Assembly: GCA_036320915.1 (NCBI GenBank)
Contig: JAXBDG010000028.1
Coordinates: 1-64,000, forward strand
Reading direction: 5' to 3'
DNA from: Linnemannia elongata
Lineage: Eukaryota; Mortierellomycota; Mortierellomycetes; Mortierellales; Mortierellaceae
Length of the DNA: 64,000 bases
The notes beneath the pieces are model-generated. The model saw only the letters and a list, made by a program, of their open reading frames with translations. It was not told where the DNA came from and did no database searches. Shown here one piece after another: positions 11,237 through 23,837 of this stretch. Numbering within the stretch: position 1 is the stretch's first letter; the number at the start of each line of letters is the position of its first letter. The position numbers and the translations under genes are program-made.

Positions 11237-14200
11237 TTATACGTCCAGCTGTTGAACAAGCGAATTTACTGTGAATGAGCTCGTTGTCATCTTGCTGTTT
11301 CTCAACTGCTCGAACTTTGATGCTGCAGACACCACGGTACTCATTATGTGGCCTGCATTTTGAAGTGTTATCACTGGTTTTGGGTCGCCCACAGCTCCGT
11401 GCTGCTGGAGTAGTCTCATGTTAACCCTGCTCAAGCCTTGCGCGTCTTCCATGGATGCGCCTGACACACTAAGTCTGTTATGTGCCGAACTCCATTGCAG
11501 GAGCGACTGACAGATACCCTTCTCTTCAACGATTTTCCACAAGCGAACAAAAGTATCACCACAGCCGGTTACCAAATAGAGGCCGTCGTGAGTTGCTTTC
11601 CAGGCAATGCCGTTGATTGCTCCATGAAAATCCTTTACAACTACTAGACATCGACCCGAATTCGCATCCCACAGACGCACTGTCTTGTCACTACTGCCTG
11701 ATGCAATCTGGTGACCATTGGGAGAATAAGCCACGCTCTTAACAGCGTTGGAATGGCCGCTTAAGACGGGGCCAGGTGAGCCGGTTTGCGTGTCCCACAG
11801 CCGTACAGTCTTGTCGTAACTGCCCGATGCAATCTGATGACCACTGGGAGAATAAGCCACACAATCAACATAGTCGGTATGACCGCTTAAGACGTGGCCA
11901 GGTTCGCCGGTTTGCATGTCCCACAGCCGCACAGTCTTGTCGTAACTGCCCGATGCAATCTGGTGACCACTGGGAGAATAAGCCACGCTTATAACATAGT
12001 TGGTATGGCCGCTTAAGACGTGGCCAGGTTCACCGGTTTGCATGTCCCACAGCCGTACAGTCTTGTCGCAACTGCCCGATGCAATCTGATGACCACTAGG
12101 AGAATAAGCCACGCTCTCAACAGCATTGGTATGGCCGCTTAAGACAGGGCCAAGTGAACCGGTTTGCGTGTCCCACAGCCGCACAGTCGTGTCATAACTG
12201 CCCGATGCAATCTGGTGACCACTGGGAGAATAAGCCACGCCTATAACATAGTCGGTATGGCCGCTTAAGACGTGGCCAGGTGCGCTGGTTTGCGTGTCCC
12301 ACAGTCGCACAGTCGTGTCATAACTGCCCGATGCAATCTGGTGACCACGGGGAGAATAAGCCACGCTCTTGATATAGTCGGTATGGCCGCTTAAGACAGG
12401 GCCAGATGCGCCGGTTTGCGTGTCCCACAGCCGCACAGTCTTGTCGTAACTTCCCGATGCAATCTGGTGACCACCGGGAGAATAAGCCACGCTTATAACA
12501 TAGTCGGTATGGCCGCTTAAGACGGGGCCAGGTGCGCCGGTTTTCGTGTCCCACAGCCGCACAGTCTCGTCGTCACTGCCCGATGCAACCTGATGACCAC
12601 TGGGAGAATAAGCCACGCTATTAACAGAGTCGGTATGGCCGCTTAAGACGTGGCCAGGTGCGCCGGTTTGCATGTCCCACAGCCGTACAGTCTTGTCGCA
12701 ACTTCCCGATGCAATCTGGTGACCACTGGGAGAATAAGCCACGCTCTCAACAGCATTGGTATGGCCGCTTAAGACAGGGCCAGGTAAACCGGTTTGCGTG
12801 TCCCACAGCCGCAAAGTTTCGTCGTAACTTCCCGATGCAATCTGGTGACCACTGGGAGAATAAGCCACGCTCTTAACAGCCTTGGCATGGCCGCTTAAGA
12901 CGTGGCTAGGTGCGCCGGTTTGCGTGTCCCACAGCCGCACAGTTTTGTCGTCACTACCCGATGCAATCTGGTGACCACTGGGGGAATAACTAACGCTCCT
13001 AACACCGCTGGTATGCCCCTGTAAGGTGTGGATCTTCGTCCAAGTCATGGTATCGTACACACTGATCATGCCGCTTGCAAGGCCAAAGACACAGGTTTTC
13101 CCGTTCGGTGAATATAAGCAGCACAAGACCTCCCTACTCTCCTGCAGGTACGGCCATTCGCCAAACTGTACGCCTGCCATCTGCGCCTTGCTGAAGTTAG
13201 CCTGACGCAGCCAGGTATTGCGAAGATTTGCCTTTCTCAAATCTGCCCCTTCCAACTGAGCGGAATCGAATTGCCCGCCACTCAAATCTGCTCGTGGAAC
13301 CTGGATGCCTTTCAAATCCGCCCCATTAAATCGTACGCCAGCTCTGACCAAAATCGTGATGGCATTGGCCGCTGCCTTGCGCATTGCTTTGTTAAATTTG
13401 GATTGTTCAACCATAGCAAGAAGTTGGTCCTTGAAGAGTGGCTCTTGCTGCGCGCGTTCGGATAAAAAGTCCAGAATGGAGGGCTCTGCCATAAAACTTT
13501 TCCACGACAAAGGATGATCGGCTGTAAATGACTGGGTTGTGTCTGGCTTATCGTCCTTATCTGGCACCAGTTGATCGTCAAAGCTGAATACAGAGCTGAC
13601 ACTACCACGTCTAGCAGGAGCTGCAGCTTGGACGGAGTTTTCCTTGCGTTCCTGGGGTTCAAAGACTGAGCGCGCAAAGAAATACTCTAGCAGGGACTTG
13701 TGGATGAAACGGTACTGGATTCCATTGCGTTTAAGCGGACTGGCTTCCAGCAAGAGCTGACTCTCATTCTCACGGGAGAAGAATGCTTCTTTCCATTTCC
13801 CATGGTCTTGTTTACGGGAATAGGTCACCACAGGATTGCCCGCCTGGTTCTTGTAGATTGCACTTGCCATGTCCTTCAAGAAACTGATGCCGTTCTGAGT
13901 AAAGCCTTCATCGGTCAATCTGTCAAAGTCAGCTCGTGCTTGTGGGTTCAAGTCCTTGTTTCCAAGTCGTTTTTTTCCTTGCTCCAGCCAAAGCCCAACG
14001 AATTCGTCATACAGAGCGATCCTCGTGACTCTGGTGGTCGTGAGATTGTTGCTTGGGTCCACAAGTCGGGGCAAAACCTCCAGAGAAAGCGTCAACAGAA
14101 ATGGATTCTTGATCAGCTCTTGAAGACCGAGAATCTGGCCGAGCACATCCACATACTGTTTCCTGGTCCACAGCGGCGCCTTGGTGATCACGTACTTTGC

Positions 14201-16984
14201 TAAGTAGTCATCGACTTGGGCCCTGGAGAAAGGAGCAATGACAGCCTCTTGAAACTCTGTGATGTCGTTTGACGGCTGGAAAAGATCACGATAGTCCAGC
14301 CCAATGTATTCGCTACGGCAGCTGACCACCATCTGCACCTGCCACTCTCCTGTCTGGTTCAGGCGATTGGTTATGTACAGATTGTGTTTCTCTTGACTTT
14401 CGTCGTACCCATCGCAGATCAAGACAAATCGGCGCTGGGCCTTCAATTCTCGAATCTGAGAATTAGAGAACTCAAACTTGCGCAGTTGCTTGGCAATCAT
14501 ATCCTGTTCTGGTCTGTCGATGGCTGACAGGTTGATGTAAAGTGGGATCCGGCCTTTGGCTTTTTCGTACTTTAGCCACAAGTTGTGCTCGATCTCGCGA
14601 TTGAATGTTGATTTTCCCGAACCCGAATCGCCAAGTAGAAGCAGCACCTTTTGGTTGGTGCTGGCTAGGAACTCCTCGACCTTTTCCGTCAAGGCAAATA
14701 GGACGTCGTCTGACGCTTTCAAATTGGCCTTGGCTTGAGGGGGGATATAGACGGCATCTCCTCGCTCCTTCAGTCTCTGCTGCCTCAGCTTTCGCAAATC
14801 TTCTTCAACGTCGGGCTTGTTCTGGACGCGATCCAGCAAGGTCATAGGCGCGGATGGCGGCTGTAAGATCTTTAATGGGTGTTTGCTGGGACCCTGCTCT
14901 AGACAATCACTGTAAAGTGCTTGCTTCGCTTTATCGCTAATGCGTCCCAGTCTCCGCAGCACTTTTCTGGCAATTGCGCTATCAAACGCTAGAGAAAATA
15001 GAAAATAAACATGCAGATGCTGTCAGATTGCCATTCATGCCATTGGTTGTTGACAATGTAATCACTTGCCACATCAGATCTGCATCACACACGTACCTTG
15101 GATGGCATTCTCAGATTGCTGCTGCAAGTGTAAAAGGATATCCAAGATCTTTTGCTTGATGAGTTCGTGATAGCCCCAGATAGCATCATTCTGATAGATC
15201 TCCGCCAGGAACTCTAGGGCATCCTCACGCGACTCTGCATCCCAGGCTGTATTGGCTGCAAGATCTCCTAAGCGCTGGCACACTCCCCACTGAAAAGCAA
15301 GGCTGCGTCGGCATGGAGCCTCGAAGACGAGGGTCCTGAACTTGGAGAGTTGGCCGTCCCGGAGCACCCTGTCTGTGCCTCGCAAAGCCGAGTACCAGGA
15401 ACGTTTACTGTCAAAACTGAGACCATCTCTAAGCGCTTCAAACAGGCCCTGGCCACTGTCTACCAGAGCAGTGACGTTGTTGTAGCCATCTTGGAGAGTT
15501 TGGAAGACCTTGACCGCTCCATCCAGGCCGTCTTCGATATGTTGTATGCCTTGTAGAAAGCTATCAATATCCAGGCCCTTCACCGCCTTTGCCAAACTGA
15601 AGACGCCATGCATCATGTTTCCTGTACGCCGTTTTGTGGCCTGCCAGGGGCTTTCGTTGTCAGGCACACGCTCCAGAGCTTGAAAGGCATAGGCGGCCAG
15701 GTACACCATATGGGGGTCGGCGCTGCCTTTCAGCTTGTTGATATATCCAGAAAGGCATTCGTGAAGAGTTACACGATCCAAGCCCTCGACCTTGCAGTCG
15801 GCCATGGCGTCCAGGACACACGACACGGCCAACATGAGTTGATAGATATAGCTTTGAGTTTGCGTGTGGGTGGTTTGCAAGCGTATGTTGAGGACTCCCA
15901 GGATCTTGACTAAATCAGCCGCCTCAACGTAGCCCTCGTTCGCGCCTTGTACCAGCTTGGCCAGTCCCTCAAGAGAATGGATATCCAACAAGGTGGATTT
16001 TTCAATGCTGCCGATAAACAGTTCCAGCAGGCATCGAAAGTCGTCCCTGTTGAGGAATGGGGCCAGGCATGCGACCTCCGCAATAGCCGTTGGACCCTTC
16101 AACTCATCTCGAATGAATGCGCGCACTAGATTCGTCGTCAAGGTGTTCAGCCTTTCCTGCTCGTCTGCATTGTTTCGTGTTGCTTGGACCCAGCTGAGGG
16201 CAGAGTTCTGACGAAGGTCCTCCGATGACGGCGGAGCTTTCAAGAGCCCAAGGCAATAGACAAGCTGCTGTGTACTGACAAGACGCTCATCTGGTTCTGG
16301 TAACTTGTACTCGATTACAGGCGGGTTCTTGTCTTGGAGAAAAAAGTCCCCAATGACAGACACGTCGATATCAATGGTGGCCGATCTGCAGAGCGCTGGC
16401 TGAGTTGCGACGGAATCTGAAGTCTCGAGTAGCGGCTGAACTGCGGTAGACGCTGTGGTCTTGAGTGACCGCTGGATTGTTTTGGTGGTCTTGAGTGACC
16501 ACTGGGTTATTTTGGTGGTCTTGAGTGACCGCTGGGTTGTTTTGATGGTCTTCAGTGACGGCTGAGCTGCGACAAAAACCGAGGTTTTAAGGGGAGGCAG
16601 AATTGCGACAGAAACTGCAGTCTCAAGGGACGGCAGAGTCGAGATGGACAACTTTTCCACCTCGGAGTATCCCCACTCCTGTGCCTTCTTGTAGCTCTCT
16701 TTTGCTTTTTCCTGCTTCTTCAGTTCGTCCAAGAGTTTACTGAGCTCGACAAAAGCACGAGCGACTCCATGGCGGAGATCCGTAACGTCCTGTACGGCTT
16801 CGGCGGCTTTCACACCTTTTTTCATTTGGAATAACGATGCCTCTGCCTCCTCACATAGCACAAGCGCGATCTCGTGCTTCCCTTCCTTGCTGACGATGCG
16901 GCCTTGCTCCAGATAAATGTTGGCAAGCTCCAGCTCCATCTGCGGCGGAAGGGGACTTCGCTTGGATGACACTTTGTTAAACAT
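11237..16984 (-). CDS. NOD-like receptor: TPR-like head, NACHT, pentapeptide, WD40
   Basis: Two exons (15097-16984 and 11237-14988) joined by a GT-AG intron give about 1,879 aa with no frameshift. Residues 20-110 form a helical TPR-like segment of the kind that heads many mortierellaceous STAND proteins. A decapeptide repeat (SLKTTKTIQR) follows near residues 145-180, then a helical alpha-solenoid region. The NACHT NTPase has Walker A GDSGSGKS at about 749-756 and Walker B VLICDGYDE at about 820-827. Pentapeptide repeats (ADLKG, ADLSG, ANLRN, ANFSK) lie around 1190-1245. Thirteen WD40 repeats follow, eleven of them nearly identical. Architecture predicts an intracellular sensor in which ligand binding by WD40 releases NTP-driven oligomerisation, as in fungal HET-type NLRs. 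The effector domain at the N-terminus is not one I recognise. An extra upstream exon cannot be excluded, because the start is preceded by a possible acceptor. Confidence 0.9.
11640..13030 (-). repeat. 126-bp coding repeat array (11 near-identical WD40 units)
   Basis: Eleven 42-residue units share SVAYSPSGHQIASGS and TVRLWD almost without change. Variation is concentrated in the four or five residues after GHT (DYVIS, NAVES, DSVNS, DYIKS, DYVDC), in the residue before D in GSxD, in K/E/T two residues later, and in the linker before the next GH. One degenerate unit precedes the array and one follows it. Confidence 0.9.
16460..16560 (-). repeat. 30-bp coding minisatellite in the receptor gene
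   Basis: Units of 30 bp start at 16460, 16490, 16520 and 16550 and encode a decapeptide of the type SLKTTKxxQx. The repeats lie between the TPR-like head and the helical region, probably a flexible linker. Confidence 0.8.
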
Positions 16985-19470
16985 GTTGACCTGCGTGATC
17001 TGTTGTTAATGAGCAAATGGGAATGGCGAGGTTAAATTTCAATTTCGGGAAGGTTGACGTGTGCGGGAAGCTGGAAGTAACACAAACACACTTACAATGC
17101 TTGATGCGGCTATTGCTTGATAGGATGAAATGCGATCGAAAGTGCTGGGTATAGCTGTTGAATGAGTACTACGTAAGATAACGTGAATGACTGCAAGCAG
17201 TTCATGCTTTGAAATTAGAGTTATGTCAGAGTCAATTGACAAACGAAAGGGGGGTTGACGGTGGCACTTACTTTTTGATTATTTTTTCTCAGGTCTTGGA
17301 ACGAGCCTTTGTTTGTTCTTGCGTCCGGTAGTTATGACGGCTGTTGTAAAACGAAAGGACGTATCAGCAAATGCAGTTCTTCAAAGATGACCAGCTATGT
17401 CCGGTTCAAGGTGAACAATTGTCTATACCTGCGATTAAACCGTCGTTCTTTCTTTTTTTTTATGTTCTTTTGGCGTTTTGTTTGCGTGATTTTGGCACCG
17501 AGCTCTGTTTGTGTCTTTCTGACGATTGTCGCTAACCTATAACGAGTCAGGTCAGAAGAAAAATAATGAGACGTTGACCTTTTTAGATCGGACCTTTGAA
17601 GTCCACAAGGATAAAGAAGAGAGCGAGATAATAGGCTTCACCAGGGCTGTTGCTCGGGAAGTTTTCTGACCAGAATAGGGAAACAAAAGACGTGCGGTCA
17701 AAGCGGAGGTGGTTTTTGGTGTAGTCGGTTTCCTGAAAGTTTGAGGCTCCTTGCGCTGAATCGTTACCTAGGTGGGGACGTAAATTCGACAGGCAAAGCA
17801 ACGACAGGATATGGATGGACGAACGGAAGAGAGAGAGAAAGAGGAGGTTTGAGAAACAGAAAGACACAAAATTTCAACGCAGACCCTTTCGATTCGAAAA
17901 GTCGGCATTCTTCCTGCTTCGCTTTTCTTTGTGCCATATCTACTTCAGAGCAGAAGCATCATTTCTTCTTTTTCCATCGTTGTTGGCACAAAGAGATTTC
18001 AAGGGAACTGAGGAAAAATTCCAGGGCACTTGTGTACCGATCACTTACAAAGTTACACAAGAATCGACCGATCACTCTGCATTCACGCCTTACAATTGTC
18101 AATAGGGATCATCAAACCACATGTCGAGCAGCGTGAAAGGGACTGAGCGTATTTCAATACACACAAATGTGAGATACGTATTTTCGTATCTCTTTTGCGC
18201 ATCGAGTTTCACCTACTCAAAACAAATACGCACGCTGGCCATTTTGTCAAATGAGTGGACGGTTGGGCCTCTTGTCGGGACATTTTTAGGGATTTTCTTT
18301 ATTCACACACACTTTGATTTCTTTTTCTTCTTCTTCGTCTTCCACTACTTCTTGTGCATTATCACAATCGTTCTTTCTTACTTGACTCTCTTCTTTCTTG
18401 ACCTCTTTATCATACAATCATAAACTATGCCCAATATCTCTAATTGCCAACGAGAACTTGAGTTTGGGCTGGTTGTTCTTGACAGCAGCCATGGTGGAGT
18501 TGATGAGGGTGTGTTTAATTGGTTGCGAGAAAAGGAGGTGAGGTGATATTTGACTCCCTCTTTGAAAAGATGTGTGAGTTTATTTTTATTTCGTTTGACG
18601 TTTGCTGCCAAACACGCAACATGTTTTTGTGAAATACACCAATGGTCGTAGGGTTGTTGAAAACGCGATGTCAAATACGCAATTGTGCGGCGGATATATT
18701 TTTGATCTGACCGTGGTTTGACGACCCCTAATGACATTTGTCATCTGTCACTACTGTTTACTAATGGCCAACCAACGTTTTAATCTTTTGTTTTGCCAAC
18801 TGTCGCCTCTGCCTTGTTAACAGGGATAACTGGCTTGTGGCAGCCAAGCGTTCATAGCGGCGTTGCTTTTTGATCCCTCGATGTCGGCTCTTTCTCTCCT
18901 CCTTCATTACCGTTCGAGGTGGCGCCCTAGATCACTGTCATGGTGTAGTTTTTTGAAACTCATGCACACGTATCTACGTATCGAGCATTTATTTTTATTC
19001 TGGAAGGGTATTAGGCAAAGTATCATTCAGGGTCTATTTTTTCTGAGGGTCTTGGGGACTTTGGTGGGGGTGGAAGTCGTGCTTTTGATCAATCTCACGG
19101 CGTCAGCCAATGCTGTTCGATCATTGTAGCAGAGGGTAACAGGGGGCTGACAACAGCGCTTAGTCTCCTGATGCAGGCGAGCTGCTAACCCAAGACAACT
19201 GACAATCGCCGCCCTCATCTTGCCGCCAAAGTCGTCCTTGTTCAACGGGATGATGAAGAGATCAAATTGCTGAAGCCGGAATGCACTTGAAAATCCATGC
19301 GTAACAGCTTGGTCTCATTCTTGAACGATACAGATCCAAAAACGGCCAGACCACGATGAGGAATCGCCAGTCTACTTATCAACCCAACATGTTCAATCCA
19401 TGAATCCCGCTTAGCCTTTACCTGCTTGCACTCATCCTGTCGGCGCTTCTCACTCATGGGGCGTAGGGCT
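16985..19470. other. Intergenic; nothing supported
   Basis: AT-rich sequence with T/C-rich stretches upstream of the receptor gene. I see no conserved frame. A short minus-strand frame at 18418-18492 (MAAVKNNQPKLKF...) is too short to call. Confidence 0.5.
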
Positions 19471-19471
19471 C

Positions 19472-19600
19472 ATAATCGAATCGAATATTTCGAATTTGAG
19501 ATAGGGTAGATTCGATTCGATTTGAATACTCCCCTACTCGATTCGATCCAAATGGTTCGAATGATTCGAATGCTTCGAGAGGTGCCCTTATAAAGAGAGC
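19472..19600. repeat. TTCGAA-rich dispersed repeat, copy 1
   Basis: Starts AATCGAATCGAATATTTCGA and includes CTCCCCTACTCGATTCGATC and CTTCGAGAGGTGCCCTTA. The same ordered blocks recur at about 55.04 kb, so this is a dispersed element and not chance simple sequence. It is built of overlapping palindromic ATTCGAAT/TTCGAA steps. Confidence 0.75.
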
Positions 19601-19628
19601 ATATCTCAATGGATACTCTACGTTTACC

Positions 19629-20160
19629 ATGAGTGAAGCAGGTAACGTTCATGCACTTATCATTGTTGACGTCTGCACCAGGTTTGTCTTCCTAGAAGCA
19701 ATCTCGGACAAGGCAGCAACGACAGTCGCTGTTCGTCTTTTTAAACTATTCTGTCTGATAGGATTCCCCAAAATTCTGCAAAGCGACAATGGGACTGAGT
19801 TTGCGAACCAAGTTTTCCTATGCGCTGCTGAAAAAAAATGGAAGTGGACCACAGACTAACTACGCCTTATCATCCGCGCGTAAACGGTTTAGCTGAACGT
19901 GACGTCCGCAAGGTTAATGAATTACTCCCCAAATTAATTGCAGGACAGACGCCACTTTGGGACATTTCATTGCCCATGGCGCAGCTCCATTTCATTGCAG
20001 AGTAACTAGCATTCATAATTCCACCCCCTTCTCACTATTTTATGGGCGTTCATTACCAGGTCTGACTGATTTTTCTTCGGCCGAGTCGCACCTTTTAAAC
20101 GAGAAGCAGGCTGTGAAACAACTGGAGTATTTAACCAATTTAGTGTAGCCAGCAATCTCT
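19629..20160 (+). pseudogene. Ty3/gypsy-type integrase core relic
   Basis: The first frame reads ALIIVDVCTRFVFLEAIS (first catalytic Asp of the DDE core) and GFPKILQSDNGTEFANQVF (second Asp with the usual SDNGxEF context). After an eight-A run at 19831-19838 the frame changes and continues LTTPYHPRVNGLAERDVRKV, the YHPxxNGxxER block with the third acidic residue, then another shift to TPFSLFYGRSLPGL. LTRs, protease and reverse transcriptase are not visible nearby, so only the integrase part remains. Confidence 0.8.
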
Positions 20161-20311
20161 GAGAAAGCAAAAGCTACTCAACAAAAAATGATCTCTGCAT
20201 TCAAGACAAGCGCTGTTCTAGGCCACGCCCTGGCCCTGGGGGGCATGATAGGCAGAAAAGGGTCAAACGAAAGGCGACATATGAGGGGAGGATGGAAGTC
20301 ACAAAAATAAA

Positions 20312-20374
20312 CCGCAGTTCGGGTTATCCCTTTGTCCGCCCATAGAATGACAGAACCCGAACTGCGGAAGGGAT
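20312..20374. repeat. Paired inverted repeats in A-B-A'-B' order
   Basis: CCGCAGTTCGGGTT (20312-20325) has a perfect 14-base inverse complement AACCCGAACTGCGG at 20354-20367. The adjacent ATCCCTT (20326-20332) has its complement AAGGGAT at 20368-20374. The two pairs interleave instead of nesting. The element sits about 170 bp before the F-box gene start. Confidence 0.75.
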
Positions 20375-20448
20375 AGGAGTTGACCTAATTATGGCGCCGA
20401 TTGTCCTGCTTTCTAAAACCTCTATGTCATGCGAATCCGCTACATGCA

Positions 20449-20455
20449 TATAAAG
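20449..20455 (+). promoter_or_regulatory. TATA-like box of the F-box/LRR gene
   Basis: TATAAAG about 90 bp upstream of the chosen ATG at 20545. Confidence 0.5.
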
Positions 20456-20544
20456 GGGTTCGAATATTTTTTGAGAAAGCCTGCTCGTCACCCTTCCTTT
20501 GTCTTTTCACTGCATTGATTATCCTCTGTTGTCATACCGTGACC

Positions 20545-22372
20545 ATGACCATACCCACAGCCAAGGATGCCAGCATGTCGTCGTCGATCCGCCACCCTCA
20601 GTCCACATCAGCCATGTCGACATCGTCATCTCCTCCACATGCTACATTCCCCTCCATCAACAACCCATCTCCAGTCACCATCACGGAAATCTTGCGTCAC
20701 ATTGCCTCATTCCTCAACACCAGGTCGCTCAGAACGTCTCTCTGTGTCTCAAAGGACTGGTATACCGCCCTGCGCCTTCTCCTTTGGCAACGAATCTATC
20801 TTTGGCAGGACCCTGACGAAAATGATCCCGACATAGGCCCTTCTTTCTCAAACCTTCGACAACACGCTTCCCTCGTCAACAGCCTCGATGTCTACTCCCA
20901 CATGTTCCCGGAATCCTGCGGTCCAGACCCGACTGACGGCGACAAACCCCTTTTTTTTCCCAAACCTTGCGGTTCTCAATATCGACACGCACTATAACAA
21001 GGCTTCCAAGGACCGCGAGATCTTCTCGTTTATGGAACGACACCAGGCCACAATCACGAACCTGACCCTCTCTTCTTTCCACACGGTCGAACTAACACCA
21101 ATCTTGGCCCATGAGTTACGATTGTTGACTCGCCTCTCGATTAAGAACTGGGATTTTCATGGTCTTCCGAGTGTGTTCATGGACAAGTACCACACTCTCT
21201 GGTCCCGGGTTTTGTCTCTCTCTCTGTACGAGTTTAAACTCTTCAATACGAAATACGAGGCGTGGAAGAACCTGGGTATGGCTACTGCCCTGCTGGAGCA
21301 AGCACCACCGACAAAACTCCAAGAATTGATCATGATCAAGAATGAGGATGGAGCCGATAGAGCGCAGATTCGACTGCAACTTCTCTTCATCCTCAACAGC
21401 CCTAATCTCGTTCGTTTGGAATGGGCTACCAAATGTATAGAGTGCGACTCCGAAACCTATGAGGACGTAGAAGTCGTTGAAGAAGGACCCATGGCGCAGA
21501 TGGCTCGTGTGATCAAGTCTGGTAGATTCTATCAAGGACGACAACAACAATTGGAATCCCTCGGTCTAGGTCTGGGCGAGTTCAGGATTCAGGATCTGGA
21601 TATCATCCTCAACTCTTTCCAATCGTCCCTGAAGGAATTATCTCTGAACTCGACTACTTTCGACGAGTACTCCTGGACGCTCATCAAGGATCACTACCCT
21701 GGATATCTGTCTACGGTTACTGTTCTGAATCTCGAAGATTGTTCACTCCTGAACGGGTCCCAAGTTCAGGACATTCTTTGTTCAATCACCAGCCTTAAGG
21801 TTTTCAAAGCGAATTACATCCAGGAAACAAATCTTGAGCGTGATCATGACCGTGGCCGGTCCTGGGTCTGTTTAGGTTTGAAGGAGCTTTCGCTGGGTTA
21901 TATACGACAGACACGCCGAGAGAGTGATCGTGGACAATACCTTTTTCTGGAACAACTCTCTCGACTGTCGAGACTAGAGGTCCTGAACCTGGAGAAGTCT
22001 ACGAATGAATTCGAGATTGATGAAGATGAGGAGGAGGTGGGGTTAGAAGGCGCCGCCGTTGATGAAGAGCCAGATCGACGAAACCCTGTCGTTGATGCTG
22101 ATTTCAAATGTCAGAGGTTCTTGCAGCTAACTCTGACCAAGGGTCTGGACTGCTTAAAGCCCCTCCGACGACTGAGAGAGTTGAAGGCACCCATGTACCA
22201 TCGATGGGATGGTAGTAAATGGAGTTGCAAGCGCTGTGTCTGGACCGAGGCCGAGGCTCGATGGGTGACGCATAACTGGGCTGTTCTCGAAAAGCTGACC
22301 AATATCCCCATGGCGGAGGAGGTCAAGCAGGTTTTGGAAGAACGGATGAGGATCTCGAGTTCTTGGATTTAA
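20545..22372 (+). CDS. F-box/LRR protein (one frameshift)
   Basis: The chosen ATG at 20545 starts a Ser/Pro-rich leader followed by an F-box-like helix set (PVTITEILRHIASFLNTRSL, then TSLCVSKDWYTALRLLLWQ) at about residues 45-90. Leucine-rich repeats follow over about 450 residues (LTNLTLSSF-, LTRLSIKNW-, LKELSLNST-, LEVLNLEKS-type strands) with an acidic insertion (DEDEEEV). F-box proteins bind Skp1 in SCF ubiquitin ligases and recruit substrates through the LRR part. The frame shifts by one at the eight-T run 20951-20958: before it the text is ...DGDKPLFF, after it FPNLAVLNIDTHYNK. With seven T the gene would be a single open frame of about 608 codons with no intron. It ends TAA at 22370-22372. 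Confidence 0.8.
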
Positions 22373-23096
22373 CATTTTGAATATAGCATTATGCACCCAC
22401 GACTCGGAATTTTTCTCATGTTCATGCCATTAGAAGTTGCGAAGGAAATTGTTGTTGTGTCAAGAGGTAAAAATATGGAAGTGATAGATATGAGACTAGA
22501 GAGTGGGAGTGTGAGTATTGCTGTGTGGAAATAGATGTGAGCTGGACAGAAAGGTGTCCTCTTTATTTTCTATCTGTGCTCATATACTTTTCTACCGGTC
22601 TACAACAGGAAACAATCCTGACTGGTTATTCAGCCTTTCTTCATGAATCCCTCTGAACATCCCTAAACAGCTGCACTCCTCTCGCTCTCTTCAGTGCCTT
22701 ATTTTTTTTTTTGTTGGCCATTTCGCATGACTTACCAAACGTGAGCCAATGCGTTGTTGTTTATAGAAGGTTCCATTGATACAGGTAGTCCATCCCTCCC
22801 CCTCCTTTCCTCTTTCCATAGCATTCACCTTTGACGGTTACCGGCTTCCACCTGAGGCGAGTAATCGTTCTTTCCCTGTTCCACTTTACCATGTCCCTAC
22901 GTCCATTCTTCCCTACTTTCTTTTAGTCCTCTCCCTCTCACTCATTTCCTCTCTCATCTTCATCAACATCCGCTTCTTTCTCAAGGTTATCGCCATCCTC
23001 ATTCACTCTTCCATCGCAAGTCACTACAAACGCCATCTTGTCCTACATTCCTACGCTCTCCTCACCTACACATGTACTCAACACTAAAAAAAAAAA
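22373..23096. other. Intergenic; nothing supported
   Basis: Pyrimidine-rich before the second Sel1 copy; probably its old promoter region. No conserved frame. Confidence 0.4.
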
Positions 23097-23804
23097 TGTT
23101 CCAAAGAGACACCCCTCAGGCGTAATTCCAGGCATTCCGCTCGGTTGACAAGAGTATCCTACCCAGCACCGTATCTATTGCCACTACGAAGGCGGCAATC
23201 CACGTCGACACCCAGCTCGAACCCGAGACGCAAAAGGAAATCGTGCTCTGGAACGATATCCTCCAGGCGTTCAAGAATGTGGATCTGGTTTGACACAAGA
23301 CAAGGGTTATTCCGTTCCTTAAAGGCAACGACTTCATTGTGTATAAACACAAGGCGACCATTATAACTTTTCAACCTAAAGTGTGGGAGAGACACGGTGG
23401 AGTAACAAGAAGGACATGCAAACTAATGTCGTTTACATGGAAAATGAACACCAATCATTATTCTTCTGTCTCGCAGGATTGCCGCCATGCCATACATAAT
23501 TCTGGATCTGGTCATGGATACTACAGCAATCGACCACGGGATTTTATATCCTCAAATCCGACAGCAGGATCCGGTACTATTTTTACAGCCACCAATAACT
23601 TACGAGAGCACGATGACGGTTGATGTTTCCTCCTCCTGGAATGCTCCTACTATATCCAGCTCCTCGTCCACGTTCAGTGCACCACCTCTCACGACCTTCA
23701 CTACCCGAAGCACTGCGATTAACAACACTGACGAGACAACAATGACCCATCTCTCTCACTGTGGTATTAGACGATCAACCACCAACCGTCAAGAAAATAT
23801 CAGC

Positions 23805-23837
<33 letters not shown>

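Noticed and set aside
11776..12876. Short open frames and periodic 126-bp direct repeats that could suggest a CRISPR-like array
   Set aside because: The period, coding content and WD40 signature show these are receptor blades; there are no unique spacers.
18418..18492. Small minus-strand frame MAAVKNNQPKLKFSLAIRD
   Set aside because: Only 24 codons, with no neighbour exon or family match that I can support.
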